A stretch of 17,326 nt of DNA from CAYGZQ01 sp964354375 [NCBI: uncultured Planctomycetota bacterium] (GCA_964354375.1 CAYGZQ010000075.1:1-17326); one strand, 5' to 3'; numbered from the stretch's first letter, positions 1 to 7,763 are shown. Made by a program: numbers and translations. The notes: a model not told the origin generated them from the letters alone.

Positions 1-2
1 GA

Positions 3-2498
3 AGCCGTCTCTTTCCCGCGTCCGGTCTGAACTCTTCCGATCGATCGCTGGGTGACGGCGAGCTGGTCAACCCGGATGGATACACCACACTGTACAATCC
101 CGACACGATCGGCTCGGGTCCGGGCGGCCTTCAGGGGTACCTCAAGGGCAAGTTCGCTTCGGCTGCATATCCCGATGCTCATCTCAACGGCTACAAGCGT
201 CATACTTCCCCCGGTGCCGCCAACACCAGAGAGGCATTCTATGCAGGCGACACAATCACTGTGACTTACGAGCTCGCCATGCCTTCAGGTCCCTTCATCT
301 TCGGGTATGCGGTTGATGCCTGCTGGGCGCCGGCGGTCAACAAACCGGTGACCGATCCGATTGCCGACTTCGGTCCGGAGGCAAACTGCGCGGAGAGCTG
401 GAAAATCACGGTCGAAGACGGCGGTCCCGGACTTAACAGTGAAGGTGGATCGACGAGTCTGAAGATCCGCGTTTACGATCATCAGGGCAAGGACACTGCG
501 CATCCGGTCAAGGTCGAATGTCCCGACCTGTTCGATGGCACGGTTGACGCGTCGTGGAAATCGGATGCCGCCGACTATACCGAATATATAGCCGTAATCG
601 ACAACGCAAAACTGGTCGCGCCCGGAGAGTACTGCCTCCTCGTAAGCCAGGAAGCTCAGGAGAATGATCCGGCCGGGAAACCCTGGTTGGATTTGACCGC
701 ATACGAGATCAACAGGATTTACGTGTCGGGAGTGCCGAACAGTCCCGTTGATGTCACCCCGCCATGGCTCAACTTCTCCCCTGAGGCAATCTGCATAGAT
801 GGAAACTACGCATTCATGTCCGGGATGGTAAACGGGCTTCACATCTTCGATATCTCTAATCCTTCCAATCCGACATGGGTAAACGCTGTCGACACCCCAC
901 TCTGGGCCAACGGAGTTGCCGCAGGGAGCGGATACGCTTACGTGGCTGATGATTCGACCGGGCTCGTGATAATCGATGTTGACCCGCCCGGTTCGGCTTT
1001 CCTCGTCAACACTGTGGATACGCCCGGCGCTGCCTATGATGTGGCGTATGAGAACGGGTACGCCTATGTCGCGGATTCCGGTCCCGGCCTTCAGATAATC
1101 GATGTCGATCCGCCCGGTTCCGCCTCGATTGTCGGCACCGTGAACACTTCCGGCCTGGCCTGGGGAGTAGTCGTCTCGAACGGATACGCCTACGTGGCGG
1201 ATTGGAATAACGGCCTTCAGATAATCGACGTCGATCCTCCGGGGTCCGCCTCCGTCGTCAAGACGGTGGACACTCCCGGCTACGCTTACGCAGTAGCCGT
1301 CTGGAACGGATACGCTTACGTGGTTGGCAGTGAACCAAGCCTTGTGATAGTCGATGTGGACCCGGTCAGCTCCGCTTCGATTGTCAACACCGTGGCCTTG
1401 CCCAACTCTGCCAGCAGGGTGGCCGTCGTCGACGGGTACGCCTACGTGGGGGACAGGCAATCGGGTCTCCAGATAGTCGATGTCGACCCGACCGGGGACG
1501 CCTCGATCGTGGGATCGGTGGCCACGTACGGCTCCGTGCATGGAGTGGCCGTCTCGAACGGATACGCATGCGTTGCTGACACGGATGCGGGTCTTCAGGT
1601 GATCGATGTTGATCCGCCCGGGTCCCCTTCTATTGTTGGCTCTGTGACCACGCCCGGCTACGTTCAGGGAGTAGCCGCTTCGAACGGATACGCCTGCCTG
1701 GCGGACGCGAGCGCCGGCCTTCAGATTGTCGATGTGGAGACGCCCGGCACTCCTTCGATTGCCGGCATGGTGAACACACCCGGCAACGCCTATGGAGCGG
1801 CTTTCTCGAACGGATATGTCTACATCGCGGATCGCGAGGGAGGCCTTCAGATAATCGATCCGGACCCGCCCGGATCCGCCTCGATTGTCGGCTCCGTGGC
1901 TACACCTGACAGCGCGGAGGCGGTGGCGGTCTCGAACGGGTACGCCTACGTGGCGGATTACAATGCCGGGCTTCTTATCATCAATGTCGATCCGCCCGGT
2001 TCCGCTTCAATAGTCAATACGGTGGACACGCCCGGGCTAGCGGAGGGGGTGGCCGTCTCAAATGGGTATGCCTACGTGGCGGACGATGATGCCGGCCTCC
2101 AGATAATCGACGTGGACCCGCCCGGATCGGCCTCGATCGTCGGAACCGTGGCCATGCCCGCTTCCGCTTACGGTGTCGCTGTACTTGGCGAATACGCCTA
2201 TGTTGCCGCTTACGATGCAGGCCTTCAGATAGTCGATATAGATCCGCCGGGGTCCGCCTCAATTGTTGGCTCAACGATTCTGGGGAACGAGGCTTACGGA
2301 GTGGTCGTCCTGGGTGGATTCGCCTATGTCGCGGATTATGATGCCGGCCTTGCGATAGTCGATGTGGCTCAGCCGACTTCCCCTTCGTATTTCGGTTCCG
2401 TGGGCACGCCCAGCTCAGCCAATGCCGTGGCCGTCTCGGACGGGTACGCCTACATCGCGGATTACGACGGCGGTCTGCGAATCATCAAGCTGTGGTGA
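3..2498 (+). CDS. LVIVD-repeat beta-propeller protein, 5' end missing
   Basis: The frame is open from the left edge, so the true start lies outside the window. An internal GTG at 261 has no special claim as a start. What remains is 831 residues. Residues about 16-265 form a beta-rich region that I do not recognise, possibly Ig-like. From residue 268 to the end the protein consists of LVIVD-type repeats (PF08309-like): 13 units of exactly 42 residues plus a partial fourteenth. The consensus is GYAYVAD...GLQIIDVDPPGSASIVG. The first unit is the most degenerate (LHIFDISNPSNP). Such repeats form propeller blades, and fourteen blades would fit two seven-bladed propellers (inference). No transmembrane segment or C-terminal sorting domain is visible. 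Likely exported or cell-surface, but the N-terminus needed to show this is missing. Ligand or partner unknown. Confidence 0.85.
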   Translation, partial: SRLFPASGLNSSDRSLGDGELVNPDGYTTLYNPDTIGSGPGGLQGYLKGKFASAAYPDAHLNGYKRHTSPGAANTREAFYAGDTITVTYELAMPSGPFIFGYAVDACWAPAVNKPVTDPIADFGPEANCAESWKITVEDGGPGLNSEGGSTSLKIRVYDHQGKDTAHPVKVECPDLFDGTVDASWKSDAADYTEYIAVIDNAKLVAPGEYCLLVSQEAQENDPAGKPWLDLTAYEINRIYVSGVPNSPVDVTPPWLNFSPEAICIDGNYAFMSGMVNGLHIFDISNPSNPTWVNAVDTPLWANGVAAGSGYAYVADDSTGLVIIDVDPPGSAFLVNTVDTPGAAYDVAYENGYAYVADSGPGLQIIDVDPPGSASIVGTVNTSGLAWGVVVSNGYAYVADWNNGLQIIDVDPPGSASVVKTVDTPGYAYAVAVWNGYAYVVGSEPSLVIVDVDPVSSASIVNTVALPNSASRVAVVDGYAYVGDRQSGLQIVDVDPTGDASIVGSVATYGSVHGVAVSNGYACVADTDAGLQVIDVDPPGSPSIVGSVTTPGYVQGVAASNGYACLADASAGLQIVDVETPGTPSIAGMVNTPGNAYGAAFSNGYVYIADREGGLQIIDPDPPGSASIVGSVATPDSAEAVAVSNGYAYVADYNAGLLIINVDPPGSASIVNTVDTPGLAEGVAVSNGYAYVADDDAGLQIIDVDPPGSASIVGTVAMPASAYGVAVLGEYAYVAAYDAGLQIVDIDPPGSASIVGSTILGNEAYGVVVLGGFAYVADYDAGLAIVDVAQPTSPSYFGSVGTPSSANAVAVSDGYAYIADYDGGLRIIKLW
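804..2498 (+). repeat. 126-nt tandem coding repeat (LVIVD units)
   Basis: Repeat units begin at 930 and recur every 126 nt (1056, 1182, 1308 and so on to 2442) with no length change. A more diverged unit lies at 804-929, and a truncated unit at 2442-2498 ends at the stop codon. The segment for IIDVDPPGSAS is strongly conserved. Codons for the three or four residues after YVAD and for the stretch after the TP motif vary most. This is a coding repeat, not a CRISPR or satellite array. Confidence 0.9.
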
Positions 2499-2585
2499 TG
2501 GTCATCGGGCAAGATGAAACCATCGAGTATGGCGACAAGGAAGTGCAGAAGCGACTCGTTCGGCTGGCAGTGAAAGAAATGAAAC

Positions 2586-2635
2586 TGGCTCCGGATGACC
2601 TGCATGTCGAGACAACATACAAGCTTCCGGAGCCA
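2586..2635. repeat. 10-bp inverted repeat with 30-nt loop
   Basis: TGGCTCCGGA at 2586-2595 is the exact reverse complement of TCCGGAGCCA at 2626-2635. It lies between the stop of the propeller gene and the 3' end of the tRNA gene on the other strand. No T-run follows on the plus strand. It could act as a 3'-end structure for the propeller transcript, but it is not a classical intrinsic terminator. Confidence 0.5.
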
Positions 2636-2648
2636 ATCATGAATACCA

Positions 2649-2724
<76 letters not shown>

Positions 2725-2738
2725 ACGTGAACCAATGC

Positions 2739-2767
2739 AATATACCAGAACAACCCCGATCCCGCAA
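2739..2767 (-). promoter_or_regulatory. Sigma-70-type promoter of tRNA-fMet
   Basis: On the minus strand, -35 TTGCGG (2762-2767) is followed by a 17-nt spacer and -10 TATATT (2739-2744). The -10 ends 14 nt before the mature tRNA 5' end, a normal distance for a short leader trimmed by RNase P. Confidence 0.75.
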
Positions 2768-3082
2768 CCGCCCTGTCCACTGTAAGCTGAGAAGGAGCCG
2801 GGGAGACGCTCTGAATCGCCTTTGATATGCCCGGCGGACGCATAGAGAGATCACCCGTCCCGGAATCCCGATTTGAGTCCCGCCGCCCACGTATGGGACA
2901 ATAGGCATCGCAGGGCTGCCCCGACAGGATGCGCCGAGGATGGTCCGCAGCCCGATGCGGAAGGAGCCGTCGGACTGCGGTCTCGCGACGGCGCTTCGAC
3001 GGCAGCTAAACGTCTGCGAGCTGGCACAGCCATGGTTACGCGCGATGCTGGAAGCCGATTCAGCCTCATCATGAGGATTCCG

Positions 3083-3901
3083 ATGCTTTCGTCGGCCTGG
3101 GGATCGCCCGTCTTGCAGGGATTCAACGGGACGTGCAGGATCAGGCCGATCGCAAGCGCGCCGGTCGCGTTCGCATTCGGCGCGGCGGCATCGATTGCAG
3201 CCTTGTGGGTGCTGGCAGCGGTCCACGTCAAAGGCAGCGCGTTCGAGACAATGGGGCTTGCCGTCTTCCTTCCCGGTTTCGTGGCCCAGGTCGTATGCTT
3301 TATCAGGCTCGCGGGACCGATGCTTGTTCGAATGCCCCTGAGACTCAGGGAGCTTGTCTCGCCCGACAAACCCGACCCGCTCCTGACCGTCCCGATCTCG
3401 GATCACGAGATGTTCAACGGCCTGGCTCTTCGACCCATTCTCGTCGGTCACAGGCTTCTCGACGAGACGATCGGATTCTCGCTTGGGTTATTGTTCGGCT
3501 ATCTGCTGCGCCTGGTGTTGGACCCGACTATGTTGAGATTCTGGGGGGATGGGATAATCTTTCTCTCGGTGCTGTATCTGTGGGGCCTGGGGAGTTTCGT
3601 CTGGGCGCTTGTGCTTCTGGCGCCCGCATCAGGAGCCATGGCGCTCAGGTTCCCGATGATCGCCTCCGTTCCGCTGGCGATCCTCTATGTCATCATCGCT
3701 TCGCTTGTGGCCCTTGTGGTCGGCTCGCAGTTCACGTCCGGTTCCGGGAGTCCGGACTCGCCCTTTGTCCCGTTGCTGGTCGCCATGGCCGGTCAGTGCA
3801 TGCTGTACTGGTTTGCGGTCTACACTGCGGTGAGCCAGGGGGTCGAGTTGTTCTCATCCGCCAGACGTCCGGGATGGTACAGGACTAGAAGGGTAAGCTG
3901 A
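3083..3901 (+). CDS. Six-helix integral membrane protein, unknown function
   Basis: I do not recognise this family. The frame is open from 2873, but I prefer ATG 3083, which has the best ribosome site (GAGGA, 5-nt spacer) and gives 272 residues. Predicted membrane helices lie at about 26-48, 56-78, 128-148, 158-180, 191-213 and 228-250. A hydrophilic loop at about 80-125 contains LVSPDKPDPLLTVPISDHEMFNGLALRP and is the most distinctive part. The C-terminus is basic (RRPGWYRTRR), so inside-positive topology puts both termini in the cytoplasm. No catalytic motif or ATPase partner is visible. A Yip1-like or transporter-permease-like protein is possible, but the sequence does not prove either. 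The gene converges on the MarR unit; the terminator between them works mainly for the opposite strand. Confidence 0.7.
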   Translation: MLSSAWGSPVLQGFNGTCRIRPIASAPVAFAFGAAASIAALWVLAAVHVKGSAFETMGLAVFLPGFVAQVVCFIRLAGPMLVRMPLRLRELVSPDKPDPLLTVPISDHEMFNGLALRPILVGHRLLDETIGFSLGLLFGYLLRLVLDPTMLRFWGDGIIFLSVLYLWGLGSFVWALVLLAPASGAMALRFPMIASVPLAILYVIIASLVALVVGSQFTSGSGSPDSPFVPLLVAMAGQCMLYWFAVYTAVSQGVELFSSARRPGWYRTRRVS

Positions 3902-3902
3902 G

Positions 3903-3930
3903 AAAAAAAACCGCCGGGATGGTCCGGCGG
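3903..3930 (-). terminator. Intrinsic terminator of the MarR/two-helix unit
   Basis: Read on the minus strand, a perfect 7-bp GC stem CCGCCGG/CCGGCGG with loop ACCATC is followed by eight T. It lies about 37 nt past the stop of the two-helix gene. The plus-strand gene ending at 3901 abuts the A-run and has no T-run after the hairpin, so it is served poorly, if at all. Confidence 0.9.
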
Positions 3931-3967
3931 CGAAAGTGTCTATTTCTGCTTCCTGCCTTGACGCCGT

Positions 3968-4201
3968 CTATGGGGAATTCTGCTCGCGATCACGCAGTGC
4001 ATCTCTTCTGGCCTGCAGCCAGTTTCTGACAAAAAACCCGGCCCACACCAGCCACGCGGCAATGGCCAGGGCATCGGCGGTCCCCATCATCCTGACATAT
4101 GCGTTGGACGCAAAGCCGTGGGCGTTCCATCGAAGCCATATCGAAAGAGCGCTGAGGACAATCGCAACAATCCCCGGCCAGATGGGAATCCGCACCTTCA
4201 T
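3968..4201 (-). CDS. Small two-helix membrane protein
   Basis: A 77-residue protein with two hydrophobic stretches at about 8-24 and 42-60, the second followed by a basic, polar tail (RNWLQARRDALRDREQNSP). The start is supported by GGAAGG seven bases before the ATG at 4201. It begins 42 nt after the MarR gene on the same strand and is followed by a strong terminator, so the two are almost certainly co-transcribed. I do not recognise the family. Small membrane proteins beside MarR regulators are often efflux-related, membrane-stress or uncharacterised; here that is context only. No cysteine or other likely catalytic residue is present. Confidence 0.72.
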   Translation of the reverse strand: MKVRIPIWPGIVAIVLSALSIWLRWNAHGFASNAYVRMMGTADALAIAAWLVWAGFFVRNWLQARRDALRDREQNSP

Positions 4202-4243
4202 GACGATACCTTCCTGCGAGGAGATTGAGATTACCCTGTGCCC

Positions 4244-4675
4244 TTAGCTTTCGAGCTCGGTGACCCTCTGCATCAGGCGATTCAGGAGGTTGGTCAGGTC
4301 CTTCTTGTCCTTGGCGCTGAAGCCGTCGAACATCCTGTTCGACCACTGATCCTTGACGGGCTGGATGTCCCTGAGAACCTTCTTGCCCTTCGCCGTGATG
4401 ATGGCCCGGATGACACGCCGGTCCTTGGGATCGTCCTTCCGCTTCGCGAGCCCGTCCCGCTCCATCCGGTCGATGAGGCCGGTGATGTTGCCCTTGGTGA
4501 CGTCAAGGTCCCTGCCGAGCTCGCTCAGGGGGATGCCGTTGGGACCAGCCTCGTTCAGGATGTCGAGCACAGCCCACTGCTGCTGCGTCGCTCCGAGCAC
4601 GCCGGCGATCCGGTTGCCCATCCGTCGAAGCATGTTATCGAGTTTGAAGACCGTGAAGATGATATGCTCGTCCAT
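4244..4675 (-). CDS. MarR-family transcriptional regulator
   Basis: A 143-residue dimeric winged-helix repressor of normal MarR length. The N-terminal helix (1-25) is the dimer region. The helix-turn-helix covers about 47-72 (IPLSELGRDLDVTKGNITGLIDRMERDG), and the wing about 80-92 carries the family signature DPKDRRVIR. The C-terminal helices (105-143) complete the dimer interface. The start ATG has GGGAGGA just upstream. The upstream gap has AT-rich imperfect palindromes that could be its operator. MarR proteins usually bind small phenolic or oxidative signals through the dimer cleft; the ligand here is unknown. It probably controls itself and the two-helix protein downstream. Confidence 0.93.
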   Translation of the reverse strand: MDEHIIFTVFKLDNMLRRMGNRIAGVLGATQQQWAVLDILNEAGPNGIPLSELGRDLDVTKGNITGLIDRMERDGLAKRKDDPKDRRVIRAIITAKGKKVLRDIQPVKDQWSNRMFDGFSAKDKKDLTNLLNRLMQRVTELES

Positions 4676-5146
4676 TGTCCTCCCTCGCGACTTCCGGTAC
4701 AGGGATCAGATGCCTGCAAGCGGTTCTATTGTCCTCAGCGCCCGCTCAAGCGAGCCTATGGAGCCACCTTATGATATCAGTTGAAATCTCGACAATCCGG
4801 CAATAAATTCAATTATCGGGTCCTTCTCCCGCCCTCAAAAGTGCGGACAATATAGCACGGATTTAGGAAGCTGTCAGTACAAAAATCAAGTTTCATTAGA
4901 TTATTTTCCGGACCGATTACTAGTATCTATCAATGAACCGCCATTCGTTGAAGCAGTCGATTCCAGCCCCTCAGGGTCATTCTTCAAAGCGACATGAGAG
5001 AATGCAGACACGAACCTTGACCGCCCGCGGGTTCCCGTAAGACGGAATGCCAAGCGATCATCCACTCCGCCGAAGCCGCGTCTGATGCCGGATTGAGCGC
5101 AGGTCTGAATTCCGAGGGGGACGATGCGCCGGGTCGTATGAGGCCG
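4676..5146. other. 471-nt intergenic region upstream of MarR
   Basis: No gene is visible. The segment 4770-4940 is clearly more AT-rich than its surroundings and should hold the MarR promoter on the minus strand: a weak -35 TTGCCG and a -10 near TGATAT can be drawn. An imperfect palindrome ATAAATTCAATTAT lies at 4803-4816 and TTG-N9-CAA at 4780-4794; either could be a MarR operator. No hairpin with a T-run was found downstream of the NlpC/P60 stop at 5147. Confidence 0.4.
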
Positions 5147-6853
5147 CTAGAGGACGCGGCGGGCGCACACGAATCGTTCGTTATAGTGGCCGGAGTCGAC
5201 CCGGTTTATGATAACTCCACCGTTGTAGCTTGATGCATGGATAAATTCGCCGGCCCCGATATAGATGCCGACATGACTGATCCCCGACCTCGTCGTGTGG
5301 AAAAACACCAGGTCGCCCGGCAGCAGATCCGCGTACTCCACCGACGTGCCGCACGCTGCCTGGTCGGATGCGCGATGCGGCAGGCTTATCCCGAACTGCG
5401 CAAATACCGCCATCGTGAATCCTGAGCAGTCCACCCCGCCTGTAAGGCTGGTGCCGCTCCATACGTACGGCGTGCCGATGTGCTTCGATGCTTCCTCAAC
5501 AACCGCTTGCCCTGTCGCGGTTCCCGTCCCGTCCCCGATCGGCACCGACGGCGCTCCCCAATGGATGGAGCCCGGAGATCCGGAATGCGACGAGGTCGCG
5601 GGCGGCCTGGGAAGGGATATCTTGAGGTCCCGGCCGATTCTCAGAGTGCTTCTTACATCCAGACCGTTCCGGCTCATGAGCTCGCTCTGCGTGATGCCGA
5701 AGTCTCCGGCAACGCCTCCAATCGTGTCGCCGCGACGGACTGTATATAGATGATACGGCGTGCCGTCATTGAAATGCCCGTCCGCGCTCAGCCCGCCTTC
5801 CGATACCGGCTCGGGCCCCGGTGTGGACGGCTGCGGAACCTCGATCCGCGTGAAATCGAACATCTCCGAGTGCCATCCGTCCAGATCCTGTATCGATGCC
5901 AGCGTCCCGTCGAGATCGGGAATGGCCGGCAGCGGAGAAACCGATCCCGACAAATCCTGGGGAGCGGGCGGGGTAACCGGGAGCGTCTCGGTCGGACTTG
6001 CTCCTTCCAGCGTCTCCGTTGATCGGTAGTTGGGTATGAGAAGCTGCTGTCCCTCGTGGAGAAGGCCGTTCGGGTCGAGATTATTCGTCTGGGCAAGCGC
6101 GGCGAGAGAGACCTGGTTCGCCTGGGCGATTCCGCCCAGCGTGTCGCCCCTCGACACGGTATATTTGCCCCACGCGTTGGACCGGCTGGGAAGGCTTCCG
6201 GCCTCCGTGGGAACCAGAAGCTCGTCCCCGATGTGCAGGACGGCGTTCTGATCCAGGCTGTTGAACGCCAGCAGGGTCTGAACGTTGATCCCGAACTGGC
6301 GGGCGATGCCCCACGCGTTGTCGCCCTCCTGAACCCTGTAGCGCAGCGGCTCCGGGGCTGGCTCGGCCTGAGCCTCCGACGAGCCGTCCGATTCCGCGTT
6401 GCCCTGGTATTCGTAGCTGCCCCCAGGGATGCTCAGAAGCTGTCCCGGCTGGATGAGATCGTCCTCGGTCAGATTGTTGAATTCGAGCAGAGCCAGAACG
6501 CCGATGCCGTAGCGGTTGGCGATCGCGTAGGGATTATCGCCGGGCTGGACAATGTAGGTCGTCTCCTGGGAAGACCCTTCCTCGGTCCCGTTCTCGTCTT
6601 CGCGGTCCGACGGGACCGCCACGTTCTGACCGACCTGCAGGACTGGGTTTTCGTCCGACGCCCAACCGTTGGCCGCGTAAAGGGCCTCAAGCGTCACGCC
6701 AAAATGGATGGCGATCGACCAGGCGCTGTCGCCTTCCTCAACCGTGTAGATTATGTCGGCTCTGAGCGGGGAGGTGAGTACCAGCCACAGAATCACAGGC
6801 AGAAGCGCCTGCCACAATCCTCTTCCTCTGTGTCCCGGTCTGAAAAATCTCAT
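5147..6853 (-). CDS. LysM(x5)-NlpC/P60 peptidoglycan endopeptidase
   Basis: Exported cell-wall hydrolase. I take ATG 6853 as the start (568 residues), because it is followed directly by a basic stretch and a hydrophobic signal core (LPVILWLVLTSPLRA, about 18-32). The frame can extend to a TTG at 6901, adding 16 unlikely residues. Four LysM domains lie at about 35-82, 100-143, 171-215 and 231-274. A proline-rich linker of about 90 residues follows, then a fifth LysM at about 369-414. The C-terminal NlpC/P60 domain (about 449-568) shows Cys476 in VDCSGF, His527 in SHVGIYIG and His539 in FIHAS, the expected Cys-His-His triad. LysM domains bind GlcNAc of peptidoglycan; the catalytic domain usually cleaves gamma-D-Glu-diamino acid bonds. 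It appears monocistronic. Confidence 0.95.
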   Translation of the reverse strand: MRFFRPGHRGRGLWQALLPVILWLVLTSPLRADIIYTVEEGDSAWSIAIHFGVTLEALYAANGWASDENPVLQVGQNVAVPSDREDENGTEEGSSQETTYIVQPGDNPYAIANRYGIGVLALLEFNNLTEDDLIQPGQLLSIPGGSYEYQGNAESDGSSEAQAEPAPEPLRYRVQEGDNAWGIARQFGINVQTLLAFNSLDQNAVLHIGDELLVPTEAGSLPSRSNAWGKYTVSRGDTLGGIAQANQVSLAALAQTNNLDPNGLLHEGQQLLIPNYRSTETLEGASPTETLPVTPPAPQDLSGSVSPLPAIPDLDGTLASIQDLDGWHSEMFDFTRIEVPQPSTPGPEPVSEGGLSADGHFNDGTPYHLYTVRRGDTIGGVAGDFGITQSELMSRNGLDVRSTLRIGRDLKISLPRPPATSSHSGSPGSIHWGAPSVPIGDGTGTATGQAVVEEASKHIGTPYVWSGTSLTGGVDCSGFTMAVFAQFGISLPHRASDQAACGTSVEYADLLPGDLVFFHTTRSGISHVGIYIGAGEFIHASSYNGGVIINRVDSGHYNERFVCARRVL

Positions 6854-7620
6854 CAAGTCGCGGTTACCCCTCACAAGTTGGTCGGAACTGCCCCACCACA
6901 AAACAGGCCACGCGCCTCGGCTGATGGATGAAACAGGCTATCATCCCTGAAAGCGAAAATCAACCGAGTCGGATGATCCCGGAGCACGCTGGGATTCTCC
7001 CCTCGTGACAGCTGTCCGCCGTGGCCCAGTGTGTTTCAGACACGCGCGCGGCGGCAAAGGATCGGTCCCAGTGGTGCAAAAACGCGCCCCGGTCGCTCAC
7101 AGGGTCATAATCGACCCTGCGAGGTCGCAGGATGCGGTCATCTATCTAATAATATCGGCAGACTGGACGCGGGGATTTGCAGGGGTCGCTGCGGGAGGGC
7201 GAAAACCTGAGATTCACACCGACCTGTCTTTTCTCCGGTTCGCCTTTTTGGAGGGTCTGTCCACCCAGTGGGAAGTCACCAGGCGGATCTTTCCTGAGCG
7301 CGAAGTGAGTCCGGGCGTCTCGAGGATGCTGTCCGATTGAAGGAACATCGGCCAGAGGCCCAGTTTCCTGAGCCCGGCGACAAGCGCAGCCTTGCGACGG
7401 GCACGGGCCTCGAGGGATTTTCGAGATGGCCTGTCAGCGGGATCTGCTGGGAATAAAATGGACATTTGCGGCAGGTTTTCTCCTCTCCTTCCTGCCGAAG
7501 TCACATTTCATGCCGTTTTCGCCGGTTCCCTGCCCTCAGGGCGGATTTCCACCCTGCCTTCCGCTGCATCCCCGTTTCTTCAGGTGCATCAATTCTCGTT
7601 CGAACAGATTCAAGCCTGCG

Positions 7621-7661
7621 GTCCCTGTTCTCGCAGGGACTAACTGTCCTCTGGGGGACAG
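7621..7661. repeat. Two adjacent perfect short hairpins
   Basis: GTCCCTG-TTCTCG-CAGGGAC (7621-7640) is followed three bases later by CTGTCC-TCTGGG-GGACAG (7644-7661). The second right arm can also pair with TGTCC at 7664-7668, giving alternative folds. There is no T-run after either. They could be repeat debris or a structured RNA segment. Confidence 0.5.
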
Positions 7662-7709
7662 GGTGTCCCGAACTGCGCATTCCCGGACGGGTCCGCCGGC
7701 CCCGGTTGC

Positions 7710-7727
7710 GCCGACTTTCCAGTCGGC
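7710..7727. repeat. CTTTCCAG-core hairpin repeat, copy 1
   Basis: GCCGACTTTCCAGTCGGC is a perfect 7-bp stem with loop TTCC. An identical 18-mer occurs at 13539-13556, and a variant with the same core and loop but other stem bases occurs twice at 9799-9869. It lies 7 nt upstream of the -35 element of the next gene. Confidence 0.85.
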
Positions 7728-7734
7728 ATGAGAG

Positions 7735-7763
7735 TTGAGTAGCCCCGGCGAGTTAACTATAAT
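7735..7763 (+). promoter_or_regulatory. Sigma-70-type promoter of the ETF:quinone oxidoreductase-like gene
   Basis: -35 TTGAGT (7735-7740), a 17-nt spacer, and a consensus -10 TATAAT (7758-7763). Transcription would start near 7770, leaving a leader of about 57 nt that contains AGGAGG well upstream and AAGGGGG close to the ATG at 7827. Confidence 0.8.

Larger units (their letters stand above)
6854..7734. other. Gene-poor region of about 880 nt with several hairpins
   Basis: No gene can be assigned. Overlapping frames of 80-110 codons exist on both strands (7005-7340 plus; 7214-7504 minus), but none has family motifs and a good ribosome site together. Visible structures are a 10-bp palindrome GACAGCTGTC at 7007-7016, a stem CAGGGTC-ATAATC-GACCCTG at 7100-7119, a stem CGGCAGG/CCTGCCG at 7469-7497, and adjacent hairpins at 7621-7661. 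The promoter of the LysM gene must lie at the left end; a TTGATT/TAGCCT pair on the minus strand is only weakly convincing. Confidence 0.45.

Noticed and set aside
285-1541. Long minus-strand frame of 418 codons opposite the propeller gene
   Set aside because: It is the shadow of the 126-nt coding repeat; its own periodicity follows from it and no family motif is seen.
804-2498. Tandem 126-nt repeat considered as CRISPR or satellite
   Set aside because: The unit length is an exact multiple of three, it is wholly in frame and encodes LVIVD repeats; there is no repeat-spacer pattern.
2873-3082. N-terminal extension of the membrane protein frame
   Set aside because: ATG 3083 has the best ribosome site; the extension is Arg/Ala-rich and lacks secondary support.
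3931-3967. Terminator for the plus-strand membrane protein gene
   Set aside because: The hairpin at 3911-3930 is followed on the plus strand by CGAAAGTGTC, not by a T-run.
7005-7504. Overlapping frames (7005-7340 plus, 7214-7504 minus, 7392-7738 plus) as small genes
   Set aside because: No family motif, and no start with a well-spaced ribosome site; kept only as a finding about the gap.
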